A stretch of DNA of 64,000 nucleotides, from the NCBI RefSeq assembly GCF_001644225.1, contig NZ_LSTV01000001.1, positions 62,001 to 126,000 of the forward strand. Direction: 5' to 3'. The position numbers and the translations under genes are program-made. This stretch comes from Microbacterium oleivorans. GTDB taxonomy: Bacteria; Actinomycetota; Actinomycetes; Actinomycetales; Microbacteriaceae. The notes beneath the pieces are model-generated. The model made no database searches. It had not been told where the DNA came from and saw only the letters and a program-made list of their open reading frames with translations. Shown one piece after another: positions 51,701 to 60,900 of this stretch (position 1 is the first letter of the stretch; every line of letters starts with the position of its first letter).

Positions 51701-52635
51701 GATGCTCCTTGGGATGCGGGTCGGGGCGCGACGGCCGGGGTGGATGCCGCGGGGCGGGCGTGCGGGCGACGGCGGAGGCCGCGGACGAAGAACGTGCCGA
51801 CGACACCGAGGTAGACGGTCCAGGCGACGACCTGGAGCCACGACATCTGGGGCATGAAGCCGACCGTGGCCTGCAGGATCGCCGCGAGGGTGCTGTCGGG
51901 CGGGATCTGGCCGGTCGCGTCGAACGCCCAGCCGAACGGGAAGCCGGCCCACCCGACGCCGACGGCACCCGTCACGGGGTCGATCGTGGCGGCGGCGGAG
52001 AAGGGGCCCGGGAGGGCGCCTGCCTCCTGCAGGTCGTGGACGGCGTAGGCGAGGACGCCGCCCGCGACGATCACGAGGAACCCTCCCGTCCACGCGAAGA
52101 AGCGGCGGAGGTCCAACCGCACCATGCCGCGGGCGAGCAGCCAGCCGAGGATTACGGCGACGGCCAGGCCCAGGAGCGCGCCGAGGAGAGCGGACGGCGC
52201 GTCGCCGAAGGACTGCACCATCGACCACAGCAGGAGCGTCGTCTCGATCCCCTCCCGGGCGACGGAGACGAAGCCGATCGCGACGATGCCCCAGAACCCG
52301 CTCATCGCGAGGGCGCGGTCGAGGCCGCCCTCGAGGTGCGACTTCAGGGTGCGCGCGGTGCGCTGCATCCAGAAGATCATCCAGGTGACCATCGCGACGG
52401 CCAGCAGCGAGAGGACGCCCCCGATGAGTTCCTGCGCCTCGAAGGTGAGCGCGTAGGCGCCGAACGTCAGGACGGCGCCGATCCCCAGGGCGAGCACGAT
52501 TGCCAGCCCGACACCCGCCCAGAGGCGGGGGAGCACATCGCGCCGCCCGATGCGGGCGAGGTAGGCGACGAGGATGCCGACGACGAGCGCGGCTTCGAGG
52601 CCTTCGCGGAGGCCCATGAGGAAGGTGGCGAGCAC
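51697..52635 (-). CDS. efeU: Ferrous/ferric iron permease EfeU (FTR1 family)
   Basis: 312 residues with seven transmembrane helices and the two REGLE-type iron-binding motifs, REGLEA (about residue 10) and REGIET (about 128). First gene of efeUOB. GTG start at 52635, with a DtxR box about 90 nt upstream. Confidence 0.94.
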   Translation of the reverse strand: MLATFLMGLREGLEAALVVGILVAYLARIGRRDVLPRLWAGVGLAIVLALGIGAVLTFGAYALTFEAQELIGGVLSLLAVAMVTWMIFWMQRTARTLKSHLEGGLDRALAMSGFWGIVAIGFVSVAREGIETTLLLWSMVQSFGDAPSALLGALLGLAVAVILGWLLARGMVRLDLRRFFAWTGGFLVIVAGGVLAYAVHDLQEAGALPGPFSAAATIDPVTGAVGVGWAGFPFGWAFDATGQIPPDSTLAAILQATVGFMPQMSWLQVVAWTVYLGVVGTFFVRGLRRRPHARPAASTPAVAPRPASQGAS

Positions 52636-52723
52636 GGGGATCTCTTCGGGTGTGCGGAAGTGAGGCCGGTGCCCGCTGCCCCGTCGCAGCCCGTCCGCGG
52701 ACCCGCCGCGGATCGATCGCGAC

Positions 52724-52742
52724 TTAGGTTAGGCGAACCTCA
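52724..52742. promoter_or_regulatory. DtxR/IdeR iron box upstream of efeUOB
   Basis: TTAGGTTAGGCGAACCTCA matches the 19-bp DtxR/IdeR consensus TTAGGTTAGGCTAACCTAA at 17 of 19 positions. It lies between the ScfR-like regulator and efeU, so iron-replete repression of efeUOB is expected. Confidence 0.88.
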
Positions 52743-52788
52743 CTCGCGCGAGCGTACACCCGTCCCGCGGCGGCGATCAACACGACGC

Positions 52789-54222
52789 TCACGCGTGTCG
52801 GTCGAGGAACGCGTAGACCTCGCCATCGTCGACTCCCGGGAACATCCCGCGCGGCAGCGGCGAGAACATCTGCATATGCACGCGGGCGCTCGGCCACGCC
52901 TTGCCCTGCCAGCGTTCGGTGAGGTCGGCGTCCGGCCGTCGGCAGCAGGCCTCGTCGGGGCACGTCGACGTGGCGCGCTTCTGCGTCTCGCGCCCCCGGA
53001 ACCAGCGGGCGTCGTCGAAGGGAACGCCGACGGTGATCGAGAACTCGCCCTCGGCGGTCGTTCCCGTCTGACTCGAGCACCAGAAGGTGCCGCCGGGGGT
53101 GTCGGTGTACTGGTAGTGCTCGGTCGTGCGGTTCTGCTCGGCGAACGCCGAGCGCGCCGCGAACTTCCGGCAGACGACCTGACCCTCGACCGAGCCGGTG
53201 ACGTCCATGGGCAGCGGGAGTCCGTCGTTCTCGTAGACGCGGTTGATGGCACCCGCCCCGTCGACGCGCAGGAAGTGCAGCGGGATGTCGAGGTGCTGCG
53301 TCAGGAGGTTCGTCAGTCGCATCCCGGCCGCCTCGTGCGTGACGCCGAATGCGTCGCGGAAATCCTCGACGGCCAGGTTCCGGTCCTTCTTCGCCTGCGA
53401 CAGGAACGCGACGGATGCCGTCTCGGGCATGAGGCAGCACGCGGCGTAGTAGTTGATCTCGAGGCGCTGCTGCAGGAAGTCGGCGTAGTCCGTCGGCGGG
53501 GCGTGCCCGAGCAGGCGGTGCGCCATCGCCTGCAGGGCCATCGAGCGCAGGCCGTGTCCGCCGGGGATGGATGCCGGGGGCAGATAGATCCGGCCGTTCT
53601 CCAGGTCGGTGACCGAGCGAGCGGAGTGGGGGAGATCGTTCGCGTAGATCAGCTCGAAGCCCAGCTGCTCCGCCATGATGCTGACGGTGCGGTGGGTGAG
53701 CGCACCGGTCGTGTGGCCGGCCGCCTTCAGCTTCTTCTCGGCGAGCTTCTCGATGTCGGGCAGGTAGTTGTTCTGCTCCCGCATCCGCAGCCGCAGTTCC
53801 GTGTTGGCGCGACGCGCCTCCTCCGGGGTCGCGATCGACTCGCGTTCCCGGCGATCGAGTTCGCGGTGGAGTGCGAGGATCCCCTCGATCGTCTCGTCCG
53901 TCATCGTCTTGGTGACCTTGACGGGCGCCACGCCCAGGCGGCGGAAGACCGGGCTCTGCTGCGCGCGCTCGAGTTCGAGCTCGAGCGCCGCGCGCCGGTT
54001 GGGCGGCTCGTTCGAGAGTAGGTCGGTGACATCGGTCCCGGTCGCCGTCGCGATCGCCTGCAGGACCGACAGTTTCGGTTCGCGCTTGCCGTTCTCGATC
54101 AGGCTCAGCTGGCTGCCGGCGATGCCGACGATCGCCCCGAGCTCGTCGAGCGTGTGCCCGTGGGCTTGGCGCTGATGACGGATGCGGTGGCCGAGGGTCG
54201 AGAGCTGGAGGGGCGTCGCCAT
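52789..54222 (-). CDS. XRE-family regulator of ScfR/RamB type (short-chain fatty acid/acetate regulator)
   Basis: 477 residues: N-terminal XRE HTH (about 8-66, LGHRIRHQRQAHGHTLDELGAIVGIAGSQLSLIENGKREPKL), an ImmA/IrrE-like central domain (about 155-300, with MAHRLLGH) and a C-terminal domain with Cys-rich STCPDEACCRRP. This is the architecture of RamB (Corynebacterium) and Rv0465c, which control acetate, glyoxylate and gluconeogenic genes. It is divergent from pckG with 110 nt between, making pckG a likely target. Confidence 0.88.
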   Translation of the reverse strand: MATPLQLSTLGHRIRHQRQAHGHTLDELGAIVGIAGSQLSLIENGKREPKLSVLQAIATATGTDVTDLLSNEPPNRRAALELELERAQQSPVFRRLGVAPVKVTKTMTDETIEGILALHRELDRRERESIATPEEARRANTELRLRMREQNNYLPDIEKLAEKKLKAAGHTTGALTHRTVSIMAEQLGFELIYANDLPHSARSVTDLENGRIYLPPASIPGGHGLRSMALQAMAHRLLGHAPPTDYADFLQQRLEINYYAACCLMPETASVAFLSQAKKDRNLAVEDFRDAFGVTHEAAGMRLTNLLTQHLDIPLHFLRVDGAGAINRVYENDGLPLPMDVTGSVEGQVVCRKFAARSAFAEQNRTTEHYQYTDTPGGTFWCSSQTGTTAEGEFSITVGVPFDDARWFRGRETQKRATSTCPDEACCRRPDADLTERWQGKAWPSARVHMQMFSPLPRGMFPGVDDGEVYAFLDRHA

Positions 54223-54238
54223 GATCTTGAGCTTAGCG

Positions 54239-54256
54239 AAAGATTACGGATTCTTT
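54239..54256. promoter_or_regulatory. Inverted repeat in regulator-pckG intergenic region
   Basis: AAAGA-N8-TCTTT (54239-54256) lies in the 110-nt divergent promoter region, in a stretch richer in A/T than its surroundings. It is a candidate site for the adjacent ScfR/RamB-type protein, but it does not reproduce a known consensus. Confidence 0.4.
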
Positions 54257-54332
54257 ACGTCGAGAATCCCGGAAAGCGCCGCGATCGACCCGGCACAGTG
54301 GAACCACGACCACCCCGACCGAGGAGCGCCGA

Positions 54333-56234
54333 ATGGCCATCGCAGACCTGTTCACCCGCCCCACCCGCACCGCGTCCACGCCCGCTGCGCACGCAGCCGC
54401 GGCGGCGCCCACCGGCATCCGCCCCACCGTCACGGGTGAGGGCATGGCGGCCCTGCACGCCTGGGTCGACGAGATCGCCGCCCTCACGCAGCCCGCCCGC
54501 ATCCACTGGGTCGACGGCTCCGCCGCCGAGAACGAGGCGCTCCTGCGCCAGCAGGTCGACGAGGGCAAGCTCATCAAGCTCAACCCCGAGTGGCGGCCCG
54601 GTTCGTACCTCGCTCGCTCGCACCCGAGCGACGTCGCTCGCACCGAGGCGCGCACCTTCATCGCGTCGGAGCGTGAAGAGGATGCCGGGCCCACCAACAA
54701 CTGGATCGCGCCCGACGAGATCCGCGCGACCATCACCCCGCTGTTCGAAGGCAGCATGCGCGGTCGCACGATGTACGTCGTGCCGTTCTCGATGGGCGCC
54801 GTCGGCGGCCCGCTCTCGCACATCGGCGTCCAGGTGACCGACAGCGCCTACGCCGTCACCTCCATCGGCATCATGACGCGCGTCGGCGCCGACGTGCTGC
54901 AGCAGATCGCCGACGGCAAGCCCTGGGTGAAGACGGTGCACTCCGTCGGCGCTCCGCTCGCGCCCGGTGAGCAGGACGCCGCCTGGCCCTGCAACGACGA
55001 GAAGTACATCGTGCACTTCCCCGAGACGCTCGAGGTGTGGTCCTTCGGGTCGGGCTACGGCGGCAACGCGATCCTCGCGAAGAAGTGCTTCGCCCTGCGC
55101 ATCGCGTCGGTCATCGGGCGGGACGAGGGGTGGCTCGCCGAGCACATGCTGCTCATCCGCGTCATCGACCCGGCCGGCAAGGCCTACCACGTCGCGGCCG
55201 CGTTCCCCTCGGCCTGCGGCAAGACGAACCTCGCCATGCTCCGCCCGACAATCCCGGGCTGGCGCGTCGAGACCCTCGGCGACGACATCGCGTGGCTGCG
55301 CCCGGGCGAGGACGGGCGCCTCTGGGCGATCAACCCCGAGGCGGGCTTCTTCGGCGTCGCGCCCGGCACCGGCGAGTCCACCAACGTGACGGCGGTCGAC
55401 ACGCTCTGGGGCAACACGATCTTCACGAACGTCGCGCTGCGCCCCGACGGCGACGTCTGGTGGGAGGGTCTCACCGACGAGGCGCCCGCCGAGCTCACCG
55501 ACTGGGAGGGCAAGCCCTGGACCCCGGCATCCGGTCGTCCCGCCGCCCACCCGAACTCGCGCTTCACCGTCAGCGCCGGCCAGTGCCCCCAGATCGCCGA
55601 GGACTGGGACGCCCCCGAGGGTGTGCCGCTCGACGCGATCCTCTTCGGCGGGCGCCGCGCGACCAACGTGCCGCTCGTGGTCGAGGCGACCGACTGGACC
55701 CACGGCGTGTTCATGGGCTCGAACATCTCGTCCGAGCGCACCGCGGCCGCCGAGGGACTCGTCGGCGAGCTGCGCCGCGACCCGTTCGCCATGCTGCCGT
55801 TCTGCGGCTACAACATGGCCGACTACTTCGCCCACTGGCTGAAGGTCGGGCAGCAGCTGCGCTTCGACCGCGCCCCGCGCATCTTCCAGGTCAATTGGTT
55901 CCGCAAGGGATCCGACGGACGCTTCCTGTGGCCCGGCTTCGGCCACAACGCCCGCGTCATCGACTGGATCATCCGCCGGATCGACGGGTCCGTCGGCGCC
56001 GTCGACAGCCCCGTCGGACGTCTGCCGCGCACCGAGGATCTCAACCTCGCGGGCATCGAGGTGCCGCAGGCGGATCTCGACGAGCTGTTCGCGGTTGACC
56101 CGGCATCCTGGCTCGCCGAAGCCGACCTCACCGAGGAGTTCTACCGCACCTTCGGCGGCAAGGTCCCCGCGGCCCTGTACGCCGAGCTCGCCGCCCTCCG
56201 CTACCGCCTGCAGCGCACCCAGCAGTCCGCCTGA
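54333..56234 (+). CDS. pckG: Phosphoenolpyruvate carboxykinase (GTP)
   Basis: A 633-residue gluconeogenic enzyme (oxaloacetate + GTP to PEP + CO2 + GDP). The kinase P-loop FPSACGKTN includes the hyper-reactive Cys295 and Lys297; [26 protein letters not shown] and [13 protein letters not shown] are further family motifs. Length is typical for the GTP class. GAGGAG precedes ATG 54333. Divergent from the ScfR/RamB-like gene. Confidence 0.97.
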   Translation: MAIADLFTRPTRTASTPAAHAAAAAPTGIRPTVTGEGMAALHAWVDEIAALTQPARIHWVDGSAAENEALLRQQVDEGKLIKLNPEWRPGSYLARSHPSDVARTEARTFIASEREEDAGPTNNWIAPDEIRATITPLFEGSMRGRTMYVVPFSMGAVGGPLSHIGVQVTDSAYAVTSIGIMTRVGADVLQQIADGKPWVKTVHSVGAPLAPGEQDAAWPCNDEKYIVHFPETLEVWSFGSGYGGNAILAKKCFALRIASVIGRDEGWLAEHMLLIRVIDPAGKAYHVAAAFPSACGKTNLAMLRPTIPGWRVETLGDDIAWLRPGEDGRLWAINPEAGFFGVAPGTGESTNVTAVDTLWGNTIFTNVALRPDGDVWWEGLTDEAPAELTDWEGKPWTPASGRPAAHPNSRFTVSAGQCPQIAEDWDAPEGVPLDAILFGGRRATNVPLVVEATDWTHGVFMGSNISSERTAAAEGLVGELRRDPFAMLPFCGYNMADYFAHWLKVGQQLRFDRAPRIFQVNWFRKGSDGRFLWPGFGHNARVIDWIIRRIDGSVGAVDSPVGRLPRTEDLNLAGIEVPQADLDELFAVDPASWLAEADLTEEFYRTFGGKVPAALYAELAALRYRLQRTQQSA

Positions 56235-56243
56235 CGCGCTCGC

Positions 56244-56300
56244 CGAGACGTCGCAGATGGTCGCTCTCCCGCTCGGGAGGCGACCATCTGCGACGTTTCG
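56244..56300. terminator. Long bidirectional hairpin after pckG
   Basis: 21-bp arms CGAGACGTCGCAGATGGTCGC (as 56244-56264) and its complement (56280-56300) with one G-T-type mismatch. The 15-nt loop can itself pair (CTCCC/GGGAG). It sits between convergent pckG and the ABC exporter gene. The size exceeds ordinary terminators and recalls the hairpin at 35.6 kb. Confidence 0.75.
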
Positions 56301-56325
56301 GGCGTCGGCTCGCGGTGCGTTCGGG

Positions 56326-58200
56326 TCAGACGAGCAGCTGGCGGGCGGCCAGGTCGCGGTAGAGCGGCACGTCGCGGATGAGCTCGTCGTGCGTGCCCTG
56401 GCCGACGACGCGGCCGTGGTCGAGGACCACGATGAGGTCGCTGTCGACGACGGTCGAGAGGCGGTGGGCGATCACGACGAGCGTGCGGCCGGCCGCGACG
56501 GCGTCGATCGCCTCCCGCATCCGCTGCTCGTTGAGTCCGTCGAGCGACGACGTGGACTCGTCGAGCAGCAGGATCGGGGGAGCGGCCAGCAGCGCCCGCG
56601 CGATCGCGAGGCGCTGGCGCTCGCCGCCCGAGAGCATGACGCCCGCCTCGCCGACGGGTGCCTGCAGGCGTAGCGGCGACCGCTCGAGCACGTCGGTGAG
56701 GTTGACGGCGGCCAGGACCCGTTCGCAGTCCGCGTCGGAGGCGTCGGGGGAGGCGAGGCGCAGGTTGTCGACGATCGTGCCGGCGAGGGTCGGGGCGTCC
56801 TGCTCGACGTAGCCGAGGCGGGCGCGCAGCGAGAGCCGGTCGAGCGCGCGGGCGTCGACCCCGTCGATGAGCACGGCGCCGGCCGTCGGGTCGTAGAACC
56901 GCTCGATGAGGGCGAGGGTCGTCGACTTCCCGGCGCCGGACGGGCCGACGAGGGCGACGCGGGACCCGCGCGGCACCCGGAACGAGACGCCCCGCAGCAC
57001 CGTGGCCTCTGGCTCCGGCTCGGCGTCCTCGGGCAGGGGTGCGCGCGCGTCCGCGAGGGTCTTCAGCGCCTCGTCCTGCGCGCTCCGGCGGGCGCGGACG
57101 ACCGCCTCGGGGTAGGAGAAGTGCACGTCGCGGAACTCGATCGCGGCCGTCTCGTCGGGGGAGGGGGCGACGGCGGATGCGGCGATCGCGGCATCCTCTG
57201 CCGATTCGTCCGGCAGGTCGAGGACCTCCTGGATGCGGCCGAGCGCGCCGAGGGCCTGGTTCACCGACGTGATGGCCCCGAAGAACGAGGCGAGCGGCTG
57301 GACGAGGAAGAAGAGGAACATGACGAACACGACCAGCTGGGCGATCTCGATCGCGCCCGACGCGACGCGGAAGCCACCCACGCCGAGGACCACGAGGAGC
57401 GACACCTGCAGCGCGATGCCCGCCACGGGGACGACGACCGCCGACGCCTTCGCGACCGACACGCCGGCGTCGTACGCCTCGCTCGCGGTGGCCGAGATGG
57501 CCGCCTGCTCGCGGGATTCGGCGCCGGATGCCCGGATCGTGCGGATCGAGCCGATCGCGCGTTCCACACCCGAGGCGAGGGCGCCGACCTTCTCCTGCTG
57601 AACGGACGTCGCCCGCCGGATGCGGCCGCTCAGGACGCCGACGACGGCGGCCGAGGCGCCGATCACGACCACGATGAGCAGCAGCAGCACCGGGTCGATC
57701 ACGAGCATCGCGACGATCGCGCCGACGAAGATGAGCGCGTTGCCGATCGAGTCCGCGAAGCCTTGCGTGAGGACGGCGTAGAGCAGGGTCGTGTCGGTGC
57801 CGACGCGCGAGACGAGGTCGCCGGTACGCCGCGCGTCGTACTCCTGGACCGGCAGATGCAGGAGCTTCGCGATCAGGCGTCGCCGGCTCGAGTAGACGAC
57901 CGCGGTGCCCGTGCGCTGCAGGAGGTAGTGCTGGAACCCCCCGATGAGGGACGAGACGACCACGAGGCCCACGAGGACCCAGACGAGGATGCCGAGGGCC
58001 TGGCCGGCCTGCACGCGCCCGATGACGTCGCCGACGAGGAGCGGCTGCACGAGGGTGGCGACCGCCTCGAGCACGCTCAGGACGCCGACGACGACGAGGA
58101 CGCCCTTGTGCTCGAGCAGGAACGGGAGGAGCTGGCGGAGGCTGGCGCGGGGGCCGTCGTCCTTCGAGGGGCGACGCAGACCGCGGCGGGGCGTGGACAT
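56326..58200 (-). CDS. ABC exporter (fused membrane and ATPase domains)
   Basis: 624 residues: membrane domain with six helices (about 30-330) and NBD (about 370-610) with Walker A GPSGAGKST, Q-loop VEQDAPTL, signature LSGGERQRL and Walker B LLLDESTSSLD containing the catalytic Glu. A linker of about 35 residues (RARRSAQDEALKTLADARAPLPEDAEPEPEA region) is inserted early in the NBD. Probably a homodimeric drug or lipid exporter. Divergent from the DrrA-like gene. Confidence 0.9.
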   Translation of the reverse strand: MSTPRRGLRRPSKDDGPRASLRQLLPFLLEHKGVLVVVGVLSVLEAVATLVQPLLVGDVIGRVQAGQALGILVWVLVGLVVVSSLIGGFQHYLLQRTGTAVVYSSRRRLIAKLLHLPVQEYDARRTGDLVSRVGTDTTLLYAVLTQGFADSIGNALIFVGAIVAMLVIDPVLLLLIVVVIGASAAVVGVLSGRIRRATSVQQEKVGALASGVERAIGSIRTIRASGAESREQAAISATASEAYDAGVSVAKASAVVVPVAGIALQVSLLVVLGVGGFRVASGAIEIAQLVVFVMFLFFLVQPLASFFGAITSVNQALGALGRIQEVLDLPDESAEDAAIAASAVAPSPDETAAIEFRDVHFSYPEAVVRARRSAQDEALKTLADARAPLPEDAEPEPEATVLRGVSFRVPRGSRVALVGPSGAGKSTTLALIERFYDPTAGAVLIDGVDARALDRLSLRARLGYVEQDAPTLAGTIVDNLRLASPDASDADCERVLAAVNLTDVLERSPLRLQAPVGEAGVMLSGGERQRLAIARALLAAPPILLLDESTSSLDGLNEQRMREAIDAVAAGRTLVVIAHRLSTVVDSDLIVVLDHGRVVGQGTHDELIRDVPLYRDLAARQLLV

Positions 58201-58259
58201 CCCTCTATCTTCCCCCTCGCGGCTGAGGGGATGTCCGGTGCCGTCGGTAGGGTGGTGCG

Positions 58260-59201
58260 GTGCCAGAAGCCGTGATCCGCGCCGAGAACCTCGTGAAGGC
58301 CTACAAGACCAAGGGCAAGCCCGACTTCGTCGCCGTCGACGGCCTGTCGTTCGAGGTCGCGCCGGGCGAGTCGTTCGGACTCCTCGGCCCCAACGGCGCG
58401 GGCAAGTCGACGACGATGAAGATGATCGGCGCCGTCTCGACCCGCACGAGCGGCGATCTCTCGATCCTCGGGCTCGATCCCGACCGGTACGGACCCGAGA
58501 TCCGGTCCCGTCTCGGCGTGGTCCCGCAGCAGGACAACCTCGACGGTGAGCTCAACGCCCGCGAGAACCTCTACATCTACGGCCGGTACTTCGGGCTCCC
58601 CGGCAGGGTGTGCGCTGAGAAGGCCGACGAGCTGCTCGCCTTCGCGCAGCTCGAGGACAAGGCGAAGAACAAGGTCGACCAGCTCTCCGGCGGCATGAAG
58701 CGCCGCCTCACGATCGCCCGCGGACTCATCAACGACCCCCGCATCCTGCTCCTCGACGAACCGACGACCGGTCTCGACCCGCAGGCGCGGCACGTCCTTT
58801 GGGACCGCTTGTTCCGCCTCAAGGAACGCGGGACGACCCTCGTCCTCACGACGCACTACATGGACGAAGCCGAACAGCTCTGCGACCGGCTCATCGTCGT
58901 CGACAAGGGGCGCATCATGGCCGAGGGGAGCCCGGCCTCCCTCATCCGCGAGCACTCCAGCCGCGAAGTGCTCGAGGTGCGCTTCGGGTCCGACCGCAAT
59001 GAGCAGGTCGCGGCGCAGCTGCAGGGGGTCGGCGATCGCATCGAGGTGCTGCCCGACCGCATCCTCGTGTACGCGCACGACGGCGAGGCGGCGCTCGAGC
59101 GCGTCACCGCGGCGGGCCTGCAGCCCCTCACGAGCCTCGTGCGGCGCTCGAGTCTCGAGGACGTCTTCCTCCGTCTCACCGGACGGTCGCTGATCGAATG
59201 A
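58260..59201 (+). CDS. DrrA-type ABC ATPase
   Basis: 313 residues. Walker A GPNGAGKST, Q-loop VVPQQDNLD, signature LSGGMKRRL, Walker B ILLLDEPTTGLD and TTHYMDEAEQLCDR identify the daunorubicin-resistance/NodI type; a C-terminal regulatory extension (about 225-313) is typical. GTG 58260 is the first in-frame start giving the full domain. It forms an efflux operon with two ABC-2 permease genes. Confidence 0.92.
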   Translation: MPEAVIRAENLVKAYKTKGKPDFVAVDGLSFEVAPGESFGLLGPNGAGKSTTMKMIGAVSTRTSGDLSILGLDPDRYGPEIRSRLGVVPQQDNLDGELNARENLYIYGRYFGLPGRVCAEKADELLAFAQLEDKAKNKVDQLSGGMKRRLTIARGLINDPRILLLDEPTTGLDPQARHVLWDRLFRLKERGTTLVLTTHYMDEAEQLCDRLIVVDKGRIMAEGSPASLIREHSSREVLEVRFGSDRNEQVAAQLQGVGDRIEVLPDRILVYAHDGEAALERVTAAGLQPLTSLVRRSSLEDVFLRLTGRSLIE

Positions 59202-60079
59202 GCGGGACGACCGCGTCGGTGCAGCCGACGCTCGACGAGTTGCGCGCCGAGGCCCTGGAGTGGGGCCGCAAGCCGCGCCGGCACGGCAGCTGGTACGTGA
59301 CCGAGCACATGGTCCGCGCGATGCGCGCGTACGGGTGGACGATCGTCGTCGGCGCCCTCGGGCAGCCGGTGCTGTATCTGCTGGGTCTCGCGGCGGGTCT
59401 CGCCGCCCTCATCCAGGCGCCCATCGACGACCGCGGCGTGCAGGTGGACTACCTCGTGTTCGTCGCCCCTGCTCTCCTCGTCACTGCGGCGATCTCGGTC
59501 GCCTCCGAGGAGATGACCTACCCCGTCATGGCCGGGTTCAAGTGGCGGCGCTACTTCTTCGGGTTCAATGCGTCCGCCCTGTCGAGCCCGCAGATCGCGA
59601 ACGGCGTGGTCATCGGCGCCGCCGCCCGCATGGCGTTCGCGGTCGCGGCGTACTACCTCTTCATCTGGCTTCTGGGCGCCCTCGGCATCGGGTGGACGAC
59701 CGTGCCCCATCCCGAAACCGGCTGGCTCGCGATCCCGGCGGGGCTGCTCGCGGGGCTCGCCTTCGGCATCCCGCTCATGGCGTACGCGGGGTCGATCGAA
59801 GACGACAAGGGGCAGTTCGCGCTCGTGCAGCGGTTCATCTTCATGCCGATGTTCCTGTTCTCGGGCACCTTCTACCCGCTCGAGGCCCTGCCGGCCTGGC
59901 TGCAGTGGATCGGATGGGTCTCGCCGCTCTGGCACGGCGCCGAGCTCGGCCGACTGGCGACGTACGGTGCCGCCGTGCCGCCGGTGATGGTCGCCGTCCA
60001 CCTCGCGTACCTCGTCGTGCTCGCGGGCGTCGGCTACCTGTGGGGCCGCAAGGTCTTCGTCGAGAGGCTCGCGAAGTGA
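59198..60079 (+). CDS. ABC-2 type permease 1 (DrrB-like)
   Basis: 293 residues with six helices and the ABC-2 signature near FMPMFLFSGTFYPLEALPAWLQWIGWVSPLWHGAEL. Its ATG overlaps the ATPase stop by 4 nt. It likely dimerises with permease 2, which has the same C-terminal motif. Confidence 0.92.
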   Translation: MSGTTASVQPTLDELRAEALEWGRKPRRHGSWYVTEHMVRAMRAYGWTIVVGALGQPVLYLLGLAAGLAALIQAPIDDRGVQVDYLVFVAPALLVTAAISVASEEMTYPVMAGFKWRRYFFGFNASALSSPQIANGVVIGAAARMAFAVAAYYLFIWLLGALGIGWTTVPHPETGWLAIPAGLLAGLAFGIPLMAYAGSIEDDKGQFALVQRFIFMPMFLFSGTFYPLEALPAWLQWIGWVSPLWHGAELGRLATYGAAVPPVMVAVHLAYLVVLAGVGYLWGRKVFVERLAK

Positions 60080-60897
60080 GCGCCGCGACGGTCGAGGTCA
60101 CCGTGCGTCGCGGCGGAGTGCGGGCGCTGTGGGCGGGCAACCCCGGCGCGGTCGTGCAGCGCGGCTTCCTCGCCGCCCGGTCGTCGAGTTGGGCGGTCGT
60201 GCTCTCCGGCTTCTTCGAGCCGGTGTTCTACCTCGCGTCGATGGGGCTGGGGCTCGGGGCGCTCATCGGCGACGTCGAGACATCGCAGGGCATCCCGGTC
60301 AGCTACGCCGCGTTCATCGCTCCCGCCCTCCTCGCCGTCTCGGCGATGAACGGGGCGATCTACGACTCCACCTGGAACGTCTTCTTCAAGCTCAACTACG
60401 GCAAGCTCTACGAGGGCATGCTGGCGACCTCGCTCGGTCCGCTCGACGTGGCCCTCGGCGAGATCCTCTACGCGCTCCTGCGCGGTCTGCTCTACGCGAC
60501 CGGGTTCATGATCGTCATGCAGATCCTCGGGCTGAACCTGGCGTGGACGGCGATCCTCGCGATCCCGGCAGTGCTCCTCATCGCGTTCGGCTTCGCCAGT
60601 CTCGGCATGGCCGTCACGAGCTACATGAAGACGTTCCAGCACATGGACTGGATCAACTTCGTCCTGCTGCCCATGTTCCTGTTCTCGGCGACGTTCTACC
60701 CGATCACCGTTTACCCCGAGTGGGTGCAGTCGATCGTCATGGCGCTGCCGCTCTGGCACGGCGTCGAATTGATACGCGGGCTGACCACCGGCATCCTGTC
60801 GGCGGGCATGCTGTGGCACGTCCTGTACTACGTCGTGATGATCGCGGTCGGACTCGTCTTCACGACGAAGCGCCTGCGCGCGCTGTTCCTCGACTGA
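60076..60897 (+). CDS. ABC-2 type permease 2 (DrrB/NodJ-like)
   Basis: 273 residues, six helices, with LLPMFLFSATFYPITVYPEWVQSIVMALPLWHGVELIRGL, closely parallel to permease 1. GTG 60076 overlaps the preceding stop (GTGA). NodJ-type pairs export lipo-oligosaccharides, polyketides or other lipophilic compounds; the substrate here is unknown. Confidence 0.92.
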   Translation: MSAATVEVTVRRGGVRALWAGNPGAVVQRGFLAARSSSWAVVLSGFFEPVFYLASMGLGLGALIGDVETSQGIPVSYAAFIAPALLAVSAMNGAIYDSTWNVFFKLNYGKLYEGMLATSLGPLDVALGEILYALLRGLLYATGFMIVMQILGLNLAWTAILAIPAVLLIAFGFASLGMAVTSYMKTFQHMDWINFVLLPMFLFSATFYPITVYPEWVQSIVMALPLWHGVELIRGLTTGILSAGMLWHVLYYVVMIAVGLVFTTKRLRALFLD

Positions 60898-60900
60898 GGG

